This document shows positions 52,743 to 61,304 of a stretch of DNA of 64,000 bases, piece by piece. The DNA lies in the NCBI GenBank assembly GCA_023229795.1, contig JALNYP010000008.1, positions 15,899 to 79,898 of the forward strand, in the 5' to 3' direction. Both the position numbers and the translations under genes were made by a program. Under the pieces are notes generated by a model. The model was not told where the DNA came from and did no database searches. It saw nothing but the letters and a program-made list of their open reading frames with translations. The stretch is from Syntrophobacterales bacterium (GTDB lineage Bacteria > Desulfobacterota > Desulfobaccia > Desulfobaccales > 0-14-0-80-60-11). Each line of letters begins with the position of its first letter. Positions within the stretch are counted from its first letter, which is position 1.

Positions 52743-53186
52743 ATGACAGTGCAAAAGAACTCCCTTCAGGAAGGCGGCGTCCATCACACCCAGGTGCGGG
52801 TGCGCTTCGGGGACACCGACCCCTACGGCATCGTCTATTTCGTCAGCTATTTCCGCTACTGCCACCGGGCTATCGAGGAATTCTTAAGGGCCTGCGGCCT
52901 GCCGCCCGAGGCGACCTTTAAGAACGTTGAGGAAGGCTTCGGCCTGCCCATCGTGGAGGCCTGGGGCCGTTTCCGCCGTCCCAGCCGCTACGGCGACCTG
53001 CTGCGCCTGGAGACCCGCATCCAGGAAATAAAGCCCAAGGCCGTGGTCTTCCGCTTCGAGTTCTACCCGGAAACCGGCCGTGACCTCCTGGCCGAAGGCA
53101 ACGCCACCCTGGTGGCCATCGGCTCGGATTGGAAGGCCCGGGAACTGCCGGAGAGGATCAAGGAAGCCTTGACTCAGGGAAAATAA
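52743..53186 (+). CDS. Hotdog-fold acyl-CoA thioesterase (YbgC/FadM type)
   Basis: This 147-residue protein has the 4-hydroxybenzoyl-CoA thioesterase motif VRFGDTDPYGIVYFVSYFRY (residues 19-38) with catalytic Asp. The rest follows the single-hotdog layout (LPIVEAWGRFRRPSRYGDLL, AVVFRFEFYPETGRDLLAEG). It hydrolyses acyl-CoA thioesters in the cytoplasm. The start ATG is the third of three identical translation starts in the tandem repeat; AAGAGG sits 8 bases upstream. Confidence 0.9.
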   Translation: MTVQKNSLQEGGVHHTQVRVRFGDTDPYGIVYFVSYFRYCHRAIEEFLRACGLPPEATFKNVEEGFGLPIVEAWGRFRRPSRYGDLLRLETRIQEIKPKAVVFRFEFYPETGRDLLAEGNATLVAIGSDWKARELPERIKEALTQGK

Positions 53187-53249
53187 AACTATGCTTCAAT
53201 CGAAGGAGTTGTAGATATATATCAGATAATGAAAGGTGGTTTGATTAAA

Positions 53250-53816
53250 TCAAACCTTATAGGATGCGAGCTTCTTACTGAGGCGTTCTCTCCGCTTCTC
53301 CCAATCGCCTTGCCATCCGTCAGCCTGCGCTTGCTTGACGAGATTAAGGGCTTCCTTATAGTTCTTTTGCTTCTCCTCGTAGACTGATAACTGGTGAAAG
53401 CCTCTGTGACCTGGCAAGAAGTAATTCTCCTGCTTTTGAAATTCTCTAATTGCGGCTTTGGATATGCTGATTTGTTTTCTACAAGACTCTAATGCTTTAT
53501 CAAGATACCTTTGGCCCTTATCTCTGTCCCGATAGTAGAACTCAATCAGTGCGTTGTACGTTAAATGTTGGTCAAGAATAGTGCTGTTATAATCAAGGTC
53601 ATCCTCTGCTTTATGAAGTATTTTGTAACCTAAATCTCTATTACTCGCTTTGAACCAACCTGCAAGAATTGATAGAAAATGACTACAATTTTGATTTGAT
53701 AATTTATTACTCATTATAAGCAAACGACCGTCGCCGCCCATTGGATGAAAAGTGGATAATATTTCTGTTCGTTCTGATTCGCTAAGTTCTTTTAGCCACC
53801 ACTGTTCGAATCCCAT
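53250..53816 (-). CDS. Unrecognised AT-rich protein, helical, TPR-like
   Basis: This 188-residue protein has no family that I recognise. It is predominantly helical. Parts resemble TPR-type helices (YNALIEFYYRDRDKGQRYLDKAL, then LSVYEEKQKNYKEALNLVKQAQ). It has three Cys and no signal peptide. The base composition is far more AT-rich than the neighbouring core genes. It lies with the DUF4238 gene on the same strand, suggesting joint acquisition. Confidence 0.6.
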   Translation of the reverse strand: MGFEQWWLKELSESERTEILSTFHPMGGDGRLLIMSNKLSNQNCSHFLSILAGWFKASNRDLGYKILHKAEDDLDYNSTILDQHLTYNALIEFYYRDRDKGQRYLDKALESCRKQISISKAAIREFQKQENYFLPGHRGFHQLSVYEEKQKNYKEALNLVKQAQADGWQGDWEKRRERLSKKLASYKV

Positions 53817-53906
53817 TATATCAAACCCTTTAAGGTCTTCATATGTAGTAGTGCTTATATACTGAATTGGCGTGTAAGTTCTTGTTTGAAGTATTCCATC
53901 CTTTTT

Positions 53907-53998
53907 CTCGCACCCAAGCTGAGCTTGGGAATCCCGTTGATTACCGCCAAGCTAAGATTGGCACTCATTTTCGTTCTAAAGAGCAATTTGGGAACGAG
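53907..53998. repeat. Three-hairpin palindromic element, copy 2 (reverse orientation, diverged)
   Basis: CCCAAGCTGAGCTTGGGAAT, then CCGCCAAGCTAAGATTGGC, then CGTTCTAAAGAGCAATTTGG correspond one by one to the three palindromes of 19248-19335 read backwards. It overlaps the last codons of the DUF4238 gene. Confidence 0.75.
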
Positions 53999-54930
53999 TT
54001 GAAAAGCGTTTCGTCAGCATATCGAAGCAAAGAATCTTTTTTGGAGGCAAACAACTGCTTGTTCGCTTGCTCCACAATCATAATATTAAACTGGTCGACA
54101 TCCGACTCACCGAGTTCGACCCGCTCTAAATTCTTCCACTCTGGTCGATCAGTGAGATATACCGCCAGACTCGGAGACACAGGATAATACATATCAAACT
54201 TTTCTGGAGCTTCAACTTTTAATCTGAACGCATACGTATTGATTACCGGTTGATCTGATGTAATGAATTCAAGTTGGGAAGAGTTCTTCAGTAGTACAAT
54301 CTGGTAATTTTCTCTGAGTGCATAAAGGTTCCATCCTACATTTGTTGCGATAATATGCGTTATCACGTTCCAAATTCTCTCGAACTTTACACCAAATGGG
54401 TTTGGAACCATGTTTAATGCATTTATCGCTTTCTGTTTCTGCCTCTCTGTTCTCATAAATTGAACGGATAAATAATAAATAAAAATTATATACCCCTTTT
54501 CTGTTCTGAAAAAAGATACATTTTCTTGCAAGATATCTTCTAAATATGCCTTGCCGGATTCCTCTATAGTGGCATGGAGATTCTCTTCTAAGTTATGCTT
54601 AAGTTCATCGAGATGCGCTCTTACTTGGTCTTCATAGATTCCATTTGAATCGAGGTATCTTTGAAATTCAAATAGCATATTAAACGAAGAAACCCAGCCT
54701 TTGTTAATCTCTCTCAGAAAATCTGACTCAGATTTATTTATGAATTCGTCCAGAAATCTTATATCTTCAAGAGTTAATTCGTTCAGCTTATAAAAATCCC
54801 GGCGCTGGGCCACGCCCATTAAGTTTGAGCAGAATAGCGTACCATCCATTAGACACCAGATCTTGTCATTAGACGCCCAAGGTTTGAGGTAATACCTCCA
54901 TACATAATGGTGCCGTCTCTTCTTAGTCAT
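53965..54930 (-). CDS. DUF4238 domain protein
   Basis: This 321-residue protein starts KKRRHHYVWRYYLKPWASN, the DUF4238 signature (RxHHYVPxFYL). It has the later segment LEFITSDQPVINTYAF and a YYPVSPSLAVYLTDRPEW strand, both typical. Function is unknown; such genes often sit among defence or mobile-element cargo. It is AT-rich. The last dozen residues (NSFPNCSLERK) are encoded by the palindromic element at 53907-53998, so the original C-terminus may have been altered. Confidence 0.75.
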   Translation of the reverse strand: MTKKRRHHYVWRYYLKPWASNDKIWCLMDGTLFCSNLMGVAQRRDFYKLNELTLEDIRFLDEFINKSESDFLREINKGWVSSFNMLFEFQRYLDSNGIYEDQVRAHLDELKHNLEENLHATIEESGKAYLEDILQENVSFFRTEKGYIIFIYYLSVQFMRTERQKQKAINALNMVPNPFGVKFERIWNVITHIIATNVGWNLYALRENYQIVLLKNSSQLEFITSDQPVINTYAFRLKVEAPEKFDMYYPVSPSLAVYLTDRPEWKNLERVELGESDVDQFNIMIVEQANKQLFASKKDSLLRYADETLFNSFPNCSLERK

Positions 54931-55122
54931 ATTCGATAGGAACCTAACCCTTCCGTGGGCGGCATATTAACACAAGTTTCGCTAAAAGAGTAATTTTTCC
55001 CTGAATTTTGCGGATACCATAACCCTCAAAACCCATCAGCCGGTCGACTTCAGTAATGCCTTAGGTGCGCATTGCGCACCCTACGACTTACAGCCCACCC
55101 GATGACTGCCGACCGCTGTCCC

Positions 55123-55983
55123 CTACTTCTTCTTTACCACCAGCACGGGGCACTTCGCCTGGCCGATGACCCGTTCGGCCACCGAGCCCATGAGAAGTCG
55201 CTTCAGGCCGGTGCGGCCGTGGCTGCCCATGATGATCAGGCTGGCCTGCTTAAATTCCGCGGCCTTGACGATGCCCTCCTCCGGCCGGCCCACGGGGATC
55301 ATGGTGTCCAGGGCGAGGCCCTCTTTTTCGGCGGCCAACTCCAGGCCCCGGACCACCTTGGTGACCCCGGCGATATCCCGTTCGTCCGCGGCCACTGACA
55401 CCGCGATCATTGCGCTGCCCATGGTTTTAGCCAGGGCCAGGGCCTGCTCCCAGGCGGCCTCGCTGAACGGCGAGCCATCGCTGGCAATCAGCAGGCGCTG
55501 AAAATCAAGCGGGACTTCCTGGGGCACCACCAGGACGTGGCAGGGGCTGTGGCCGATGACCCGGGCCGTGACGCTGCCCATGAGCAGCCGGGTGAGACCG
55601 GTGTAGCCGTGGCGTCCCATGATAATCAAGTCGGGCCGACTTTCGCCGGCTTCTTCCATGATGCCTTCATAAGCCGAGGAGCTGACCCGCGTCCGGGTCT
55701 CCAGCGCGACCCCCGCCTTATCGGCCTCGGCCTTCCACTTGGCCAAATTTTCCTGCACTGCGGTTTCCTGGGCCTGCAACACTTCCAGATTGACCGCCGG
55801 CGTCAAGGTGTCCGGGGACTGGAGTTCGTAGCCCGCCATAAAAAAGACCACTTCCAGGAGCACGATGGCGCTGCCGGTGGTCTGGGCCAGTTGGAAGGCG
55901 GCGTGGATGGCGCCTTCGCTGTCGGGGGAACCATCGGTGCACACCAGGATTTTAGGAAATGGGGTTGCAGGACTGGCAGTCAT
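55123..55983 (-). CDS. Tandem universal stress protein (first of two)
   Basis: This 286-residue protein has two UspA domains. Domain 1 (about 8-152) ends in MGRHGYTGLTRLLMGSVTARV, and domain 2 (about 160-284) in GSHGRTGLKRLLMGSVAERV. Both keep the ATP-binding G-2x-G-9x-GS motif. It is cytoplasmic and probably binds ATP during energy or redox stress. A close relative lies just upstream on the same strand (56057-56908), probably from gene duplication. Confidence 0.92.
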   Translation of the reverse strand: MTASPATPFPKILVCTDGSPDSEGAIHAAFQLAQTTGSAIVLLEVVFFMAGYELQSPDTLTPAVNLEVLQAQETAVQENLAKWKAEADKAGVALETRTRVSSSAYEGIMEEAGESRPDLIIMGRHGYTGLTRLLMGSVTARVIGHSPCHVLVVPQEVPLDFQRLLIASDGSPFSEAAWEQALALAKTMGSAMIAVSVAADERDIAGVTKVVRGLELAAEKEGLALDTMIPVGRPEEGIVKAAEFKQASLIIMGSHGRTGLKRLLMGSVAERVIGQAKCPVLVVKKK

Positions 55984-56056
55984 AAATTTTCTCCAGGGTT
56001 GGAATAATCGTGATCATTTGCCGTGATGAGCTTAATCGGGCCGCTCTCCACAGGGC

Positions 56057-56908
56057 TTAGTTCTCCTTCTTGACCACTAAAATGGGGCAGGGAGACTGGC
56101 CGATAACCCGTTCGGCAACGCTGCCCATAAGGATCTTCCTTAAACCGGTGCGGCCGTGGCTGCCCAGGACGATCAGGTCAACCTCATTTTTGATGGCCTG
56201 CTGCACAATGCCGGTATCGGCTGCGACTCCCTGCGGGGAGACGCCTTTCAGCGGCATCCCGGCCAGGTTGGCCTCCTTAAGCAGCCGGTGGATGATGGCC
56301 TGGGCCTCGAGGATATCGCCTTCCTCCGGGGCCACCGCCACGCCGATCAACTGGCTCCCTGCCTGTTTGGCCAGGGCCAGGGCCAGTTTCCAGGCCGCCT
56401 CGCTGTGGGGGGAGCCGTCCGAAGCCACCAGAATCCGCTGAAAGCCCACCATCCCGCCCCGGGGCACCACCAGGACGTTCACCGGGCTGTGGCCGATAAC
56501 CTTGGCGGTAACATTGCCCATCAAGAGGCGGGCCAGGGCGGTCTTGCCGCAGCGGCCGATGATCACCAGATCGGGGCTGACCTCCGCGGCTGCCGCCACG
56601 ATGGCGGCGTGGGTCAATTGGCTCTCGGGCATCATGAGCTCAAGGTCCACCCCCAGTTTGGCGGCTGCGGCCTTGATCACCTCGAAATTCTTCTGGATCT
56701 CGGTTTCCAGGGTGGACCTGAGGTCCGGGGCTACCGCCTGGAATTCCGCGGCGGCTTCCAGAACCTGGACGACATAGACCCGGCTGCCGCAGGCCTGGGC
56801 CAGTTCCAGAGTAACGGCCACCGCGTTCTGCCCTTCGGCCGAACCATCGGTGCAGACCATCAATTTGTCCCAACGGGCGGGACAGACCAGAGGCGGAAAT
56901 ATGTCCAT
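56057..56908 (-). CDS. Tandem universal stress protein (second of two)
   Basis: This 283-residue protein has the same two-domain plan as its neighbour. Domain 1 ends in GRCGKTALARLLMGNVTAKV (a variant, G-2x-A) and domain 2 in GSHGRTGLRKILMGSVAERV. Domain 1 may bind nucleotide less tightly. It lies between the other tandem Usp and the PEP-synthase-like gene, all on the minus strand. Confidence 0.92.
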   Translation of the reverse strand: MDIFPPLVCPARWDKLMVCTDGSAEGQNAVAVTLELAQACGSRVYVVQVLEAAAEFQAVAPDLRSTLETEIQKNFEVIKAAAAKLGVDLELMMPESQLTHAAIVAAAAEVSPDLVIIGRCGKTALARLLMGNVTAKVIGHSPVNVLVVPRGGMVGFQRILVASDGSPHSEAAWKLALALAKQAGSQLIGVAVAPEEGDILEAQAIIHRLLKEANLAGMPLKGVSPQGVAADTGIVQQAIKNEVDLIVLGSHGRTGLRKILMGSVAERVIGQSPCPILVVKKEN

Positions 56909-56975
56909 ATCAGATACCGTGCTCGATTTTTGGTTTTTCGTTTTTGATCATGGATGAGTTGATTTAACCCCCGGG

Positions 56976-59558
56976 TTAATTCCCGACTTCCCGGGCCTCT
57001 TCTTCCTCCCCTGGCCGCTCATAATGGCCTTCCAGGAAGCGTTCCGCCAGGACCTGGCTGATGTTGTCATCCTTCATCAGCATATCCATCTGCCGCACGT
57101 AGGCCATCAGGCGGCCCACCAGGTCCAGCCGCTCTTCCATCTCCGCCGCCGGATGCCGGCGGTAGCGGGCCCGGATCACATCCTCAAAAATCTCCATGTT
57201 GAAGCCCAGACGCTCCAGCACCGTGGCGATGAGCCGGATGCGGCGAATGCGCCGGGTGTCGTCTGCGGCCCCGCCCTTGAAGGTAAAGTTGATATAGTTA
57301 TCCGCGGGCACGTCGCCGATATAGCTGTCCACGCTCTGGAAATGATACCCCAGGCGGCAGGCGTAATTGACGTAATTGGCTCCGACGATGGCGTAGGTTT
57401 TGTCCCAGAACTTCTCCGGGGGCCGGATGGCCGATTGCCCCAGCACGTGCAAAAAGCCCCCCACATCCACGGGCACCGGCCCGGCCCAGGTGATGCCGGG
57501 GTAGCTGATGCCCCGCCACAAGGCCCGCATGGGCCGGGAGATGATATCTTCCGGGGGCACCGGAGTTTGGTGGCTGGCCAGGCCATCTCCCAGGTCCACC
57601 AGGTGAAGGTTGAGGGGCAGCGTGGTCTTCAGCTTCAGGAGCCGCAAAGCCGGCACCCGCCCCTGGGCGACGTCGTCCATGAGGCCGAACATCACCTGGA
57701 TAGCTTTCTCGTTGGCGAAGCGATTTATATCCTGGTAGGTGCGGCAGTTCTCCGGGCGGAACTGCGGGCTGCGCCGGTCCACCAGGTGCAAGGGGATGAT
57801 CAGGTCGCACACGGCTCGAATCCTTTCCAGGACCGGCGAGTCATGGCAAGGCCGGACCCGGGGGGCCTGATCGCGCACCATCTCTTCCAGCCGGCCGCGG
57901 TAAACCTTGCCGTGGTAGGCGTCCACCGTCACCACCTCGCCCTCGGGCACATCGCCGGCCCCCAAGACGTCCACCAGGGCCGGGACGCCATATTCCCGGG
58001 CCACCAGGGCCAGGTGTCCGGAGGCTGACCCCACCTCGGTGAGCAGAGCGGCCACCCGGGGCAGCACCGGAGCCAGATCCGGGGTGGTTTTAGGGGCTAC
58101 CAGGACCACCCCCGGAGGTACCTCGGCCAGGCTGCGGCCGGGACTCAGATGAAAGACCGGCCCCGCGGCCACCCCGGCCGCGCCCATGGCGCCGCCCAGG
58201 AGAAGTTCGGCGCCCGCGGGGGCCTCGGGCCAAGTCCCGGCGGCCAGCCTCCCCTTATCGACTGAGACCAGGTGGCGGGACTGCACCACCAAGAGTTCCC
58301 CCTGCTCGTCCTTAACCCATTCGACGCAGTGAGGGCACCCGCAATGGCCCTCTAAAACCCGGGCATAGGAAGCCAGCTTCTTCAGGTCGGCCACGGTCAG
58401 GGCCGGGGCCTCCACCAACTCCGGAGCCACGAGTTCCCTCTCCACCCGGCCTTCCCGGGCCTGGAGCTGATAGTCTTTCCGGACCACCCGGGTCTGGAGC
58501 GGTTGGCCGGACTCCTTATCCACGACATACTCATCGGCGCTCATCTTCCCGGCCACCAGGTCGGCGGCCAGCCCCCAGACGGCGCTGATCATCAGGTGCG
58601 AGCCCTCGCAGCCAACCAGATCGGACGTCAGCATGACCCCGGCGCACCGGGGCGTCACCAGCCTCTGGATCAGGACCCCCATAGCCGCTTCTTCCAGGAG
58701 CAGACCCTGGAGCTTGAAATAGATAATGGCCCGCTCTCCGAACTGGCTGGCCACCACCCGGCGCCAGCGGTCAGGAACCTCTTCCGGCGCCACCCCCAGG
58801 AAGGTCTCATACTGGCCGGCGAAGGACGCGACAATATCTTCCCGGCCGCCGCTGCTGCGCACCGTCAGGGTATGGCCGCCTTCGGGGGCCAGACGCCGCG
58901 CTTCCATGACCAGGGCTTCGGCCAGTTCCGGCGGGAGCGGTTGAGATAGCACCAGGTTCTGCAATTCCCGGGCTGTCAATTCCACCAGGGCGTCATCACT
59001 GAGGTCCAGACACGTCAGCCGGTCTTTGAGCAGGCTCACCAGGGTGACGTTCTGACCCGGCAATTCCTGGTCCATGAACAGTTTATAGGCCGAGAGGGTG
59101 GCCGCCACGCCATCGGGCACCGGCAAGGACAGCTGGTTTTTCACCCGGGCCAGATTACCTGCCTTGCCTCCCAGGACCGCCAGCCCTTCGGGGCCGGCGT
59201 CCTCCAGACGCACCATAAGCGGACCGGCGGGAAAGAGGGGCGCAGCTTCCAGGCGCCGCTGAATGGCCGCCTGGATCCTGATTCGGGCCGCTTCCAACTC
59301 CCCGTACTTGCCGCCGGAGATCTTCCGGAGCGCCGCCACCAGAGCGGTAATCTGCTGGTCCAGCAGCCAGATCCGGGATTTTAGATAAGGGAGATCCAGG
59401 TCCTCGGGGCCCGCCAGGCTTTCTTCCAGGTTGCCGATGATTCCCAAGACCTCCCCATTGCTGGCCAGGACCTCCTGGAACCCGCGCCAGATCTCTTTCA
59501 GCGTGGGATTAGTCGCATCGGCCTTCTTTTTACGGCGGAAGAAATCAAACAGCCCCAT
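56976..59558 (-). CDS. PEP synthase/PPDK-like protein with a non-standard C-terminus
   Basis: This 860-residue protein starts at MGLFDFFRRKKK, with a GGGGAG site. It has an N-terminal helical region (about 20-110) followed by an ATP-grasp-type domain (GGKAGNLARVKNQLSLPVPDG, TVRSSGGREDIVASFAGQYETFL). The phospho-His swivelling domain reads TEVGSASGHLALVAREYGVPALV (His near residue 513). The PEP/pyruvate TIM barrel of real PpsA/PPDK is absent. Instead about 300 residues of a different C-terminus follow (FWDKTYAIVGANYVNYACRLG, RQMDMLMKD). The phosphoryl acceptor is therefore unknown. Confidence 0.8.
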   Translation of the reverse strand: MGLFDFFRRKKKADATNPTLKEIWRGFQEVLASNGEVLGIIGNLEESLAGPEDLDLPYLKSRIWLLDQQITALVAALRKISGGKYGELEAARIRIQAAIQRRLEAAPLFPAGPLMVRLEDAGPEGLAVLGGKAGNLARVKNQLSLPVPDGVAATLSAYKLFMDQELPGQNVTLVSLLKDRLTCLDLSDDALVELTARELQNLVLSQPLPPELAEALVMEARRLAPEGGHTLTVRSSGGREDIVASFAGQYETFLGVAPEEVPDRWRRVVASQFGERAIIYFKLQGLLLEEAAMGVLIQRLVTPRCAGVMLTSDLVGCEGSHLMISAVWGLAADLVAGKMSADEYVVDKESGQPLQTRVVRKDYQLQAREGRVERELVAPELVEAPALTVADLKKLASYARVLEGHCGCPHCVEWVKDEQGELLVVQSRHLVSVDKGRLAAGTWPEAPAGAELLLGGAMGAAGVAAGPVFHLSPGRSLAEVPPGVVLVAPKTTPDLAPVLPRVAALLTEVGSASGHLALVAREYGVPALVDVLGAGDVPEGEVVTVDAYHGKVYRGRLEEMVRDQAPRVRPCHDSPVLERIRAVCDLIIPLHLVDRRSPQFRPENCRTYQDINRFANEKAIQVMFGLMDDVAQGRVPALRLLKLKTTLPLNLHLVDLGDGLASHQTPVPPEDIISRPMRALWRGISYPGITWAGPVPVDVGGFLHVLGQSAIRPPEKFWDKTYAIVGANYVNYACRLGYHFQSVDSYIGDVPADNYINFTFKGGAADDTRRIRRIRLIATVLERLGFNMEIFEDVIRARYRRHPAAEMEERLDLVGRLMAYVRQMDMLMKDDNISQVLAERFLEGHYERPGEEEEAREVGN

Positions 59559-59952
59559 AAGACTCCCCAGGGAGTTCACCCCGACCCGAACCAGAGGATG
59601 GTCATCGGTTCAAATATAAGCTTTAACAAGGAGAATTACCAACATTATAGTCGGAAATTTACCTCCATATAAGCCGCCAGGTTTTTTTGTTAGTCCACCT
59701 TCTCTTAGGTTTTACAGACTGTAAAAAACCTTGACAGAACCTTTTTACCAGCCCAGGGGCAACACTTCTCTTTTTCCATAGGTTTTTAAGTCTTTTCATA
59801 TAGTTAATCCATGCGCCATTTTGCCCCATGGGTTGGCACGAGCATTGCCTATCAAGTGGACAGGCAAACGTACCGATCAGGTGGTCGCCGGGCTCTGCTC
59901 AAGCCGGCAGCCATCTCCGTAAATTAACCTGATTGAAGGGAGGTGAACGACG
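59559..59952. promoter_or_regulatory. Divergent regulatory region between the PEP-synthase-like gene and the TauE operon
   Basis: No gene. It contains the 17-base palindrome TTTTACAGACTGTAAAA (59710-59726), and further on the sigma54 promoter at 59834-59848. The palindrome lies about 108 bases ahead of the -24 box, a normal place for an enhancer-binding protein site. Confidence 0.65.
59834..59848 (+). promoter_or_regulatory. Sigma54 (RpoN) promoter of the TauE-UspA operon
   Basis: TGGCACG-AGCA-TTGC matches the -24/-12 consensus TGGCACG-N4-TTGC at every defined base. Transcription would start about 12 bases later (near 59860), giving a leader of about 90 bases. Confidence 0.8.
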
Positions 59953-60240
59953 TTGAAACGGTTTTGGGTCATTATCTTTAACCTCATTCTATTGAGCGTT
60001 CCCAGCGCCCTGGTCTGGGCAGCGGCGGAGAAGGCCGAAATGTTGGAAAAAAAGGTCGACGTGACGAAATTGAGCGGCCTCAATTTCTTCTTCGCCAGTT
60101 GGTATAATGACAATATGTGGCTGTACGCCATCATCGTCACCGTGCTCATGGGTGTGCTGGGCTTGGCCATCGCCCTGGTAACCGACATCATCTTGAAGAT
60201 GATCGGCATGGAAATCCACAAAATCGAGCACCACGAATAG
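59953..60240 (+). CDS. Small membrane protein of the TauE operon
   Basis: This 95-residue protein starts at TTG after GGGAGGTG. It has a signal/anchor (VIIFNLILLSVPSALVWAA), a short soluble part, and a second helix (LYAIIVTVLMGVLGLAIALVTDIIL). No named family is recognised. Its position 24 bases ahead of the TauE-type permease, with UspA behind, suggests an accessory subunit. Confidence 0.65.
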   Translation: MKRFWVIIFNLILLSVPSALVWAAAEKAEMLEKKVDVTKLSGLNFFFASWYNDNMWLYAIIVTVLMGVLGLAIALVTDIILKMIGMEIHKIEHHE

Positions 60241-60264
60241 CACCCGGAGGGGAGGAACTACGTA

Positions 60265-61302
60265 ATGTTTGATATTTTCAACGTTTATTTACCTATTGCC
60301 GAAATGCAATTCAATGCCCTGATCCTGGTAGCCATCGGGTTCTCGGTGGGGGTGTTGGGGGGCTTCTTCGGGGTGGGCGGTGCCTGGGTGGTCACCCCGG
60401 CCCTGAACATTTTCGGCTTTCCCATGGCTTACGCCATCGGCACCGACCTGGCCCACATCTTCGGCAAATCCATCGTGGCCACTGCCAAGCATCGCAAGAT
60501 GGGCAACGTGGACATGAAGTTGGGGCTCATGTCCATCGTGGGCTCGGTCATCGGCGTGGAGATCGGAGCCCAGAACGTCATGTGGCTCACCAAGCTGGGC
60601 ATCGCCGGCCCGGTGGTGCGTTATTTATATATGTTCCTGCTTTTCGGGCTGGGCATTTACATGCTCTATGATTACGCCACCAAGGACAAACGCGCCGCGG
60701 CCCAGGCGGCCAAAGTCGCGGCCGCGGCCCGGGCGGGAATGGCGCCGCCGGTCCGGAAGTCCTGGAACCTGCCGCCCATGATTCACTTCCCGGCCTCCGG
60801 CATCACCATCTCTTTATGGACGGTGAGCGGGGTGTTTCTCTTTACCGGGTGGCTCTCCGGCCTCCTGGGCGTGGGCGGCGGCTTCATCCGCATGCCGGCC
60901 CTGATTTACTTGATCGGCTGCCCCACGGCCATTGCAGTGGGCACGGATCTGTTCTCGGTGCTGTTCTCCGGTGCGTATGGCTGCTTCACCTACGGTATTA
61001 AGGGCCGGGTAGAAATTATCGCCGCGGTCCTCATGCTCGTCGGGGCTGCCATCGGGGCCCAGGTTGGCGTCACCGCGGTCAAGTACATCCGAGGTTACGG
61101 TATCCGGCTGCTCTTCGCCATCATGATCATTCTGGCCGGCTCTTCGGTGGCCCTGAAGCAGTTCAATTTGACTACCGCCGCCGCCTGGGTGGTGATGTCC
61201 GCCGCCCTGGGCATGTGCCTGGTGATCATGATCAAGCTGTGGAACGGCTTCCAGAAGGAAAAGGCTGAGAAGGCGGCCATAGCCTTGAAAGGAGGGGCCT
61301 AA
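60265..61302 (+). CDS. TauE/SafE-family sulfite/organosulfonate exporter
   Basis: This 345-residue protein with about eight transmembrane helices contains the family's twin motif: GGFFGVGGAWVVTPALNI (about residues 31-48) and, in the second half, GLLGVGGGFIRMPALIYL. The family exports sulfite, sulfoacetate and similar anions. In a sulfate reducer, sulfite or sulfide balance is a natural use. The gene follows the small membrane protein and precedes a UspA by 2 bases. Confidence 0.85.
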   Translation: MFDIFNVYLPIAEMQFNALILVAIGFSVGVLGGFFGVGGAWVVTPALNIFGFPMAYAIGTDLAHIFGKSIVATAKHRKMGNVDMKLGLMSIVGSVIGVEIGAQNVMWLTKLGIAGPVVRYLYMFLLFGLGIYMLYDYATKDKRAAAQAAKVAAAARAGMAPPVRKSWNLPPMIHFPASGITISLWTVSGVFLFTGWLSGLLGVGGGFIRMPALIYLIGCPTAIAVGTDLFSVLFSGAYGCFTYGIKGRVEIIAAVLMLVGAAIGAQVGVTAVKYIRGYGIRLLFAIMIILAGSSVALKQFNLTTAAAWVVMSAALGMCLVIMIKLWNGFQKEKAEKAAIALKGGA

Positions 61303-61304
61303 TC

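Larger units (their letters stand above)
52193..52757. repeat. Three tandem copies of a 188-189 bp unit that includes the thioesterase start
   Basis: Units 52193-52381, 52382-52569 and 52570-52757 are nearly identical. Each ends with an AAGAGG ribosome-binding site and ATGACAGTGCAAAAG (ATGs at 52367, 52555 and 52743). Only the third copy continues into the thioesterase. The first two end after 30 codons. Each unit is itself made of palindromes (GTAGGGTGCGCAGCGCGCACC, GGCACAGGCTTTCCAGCCTG, GCGGGCCCGGAGGCCCGC). Confidence 0.95.

Noticed and set aside
52193..52757. CRISPR array or rRNA-type repeat
   Set aside because: Units are 188 bp without short spacers, they contain a ribosome-binding site and start codon, and they are direct tandem duplications.
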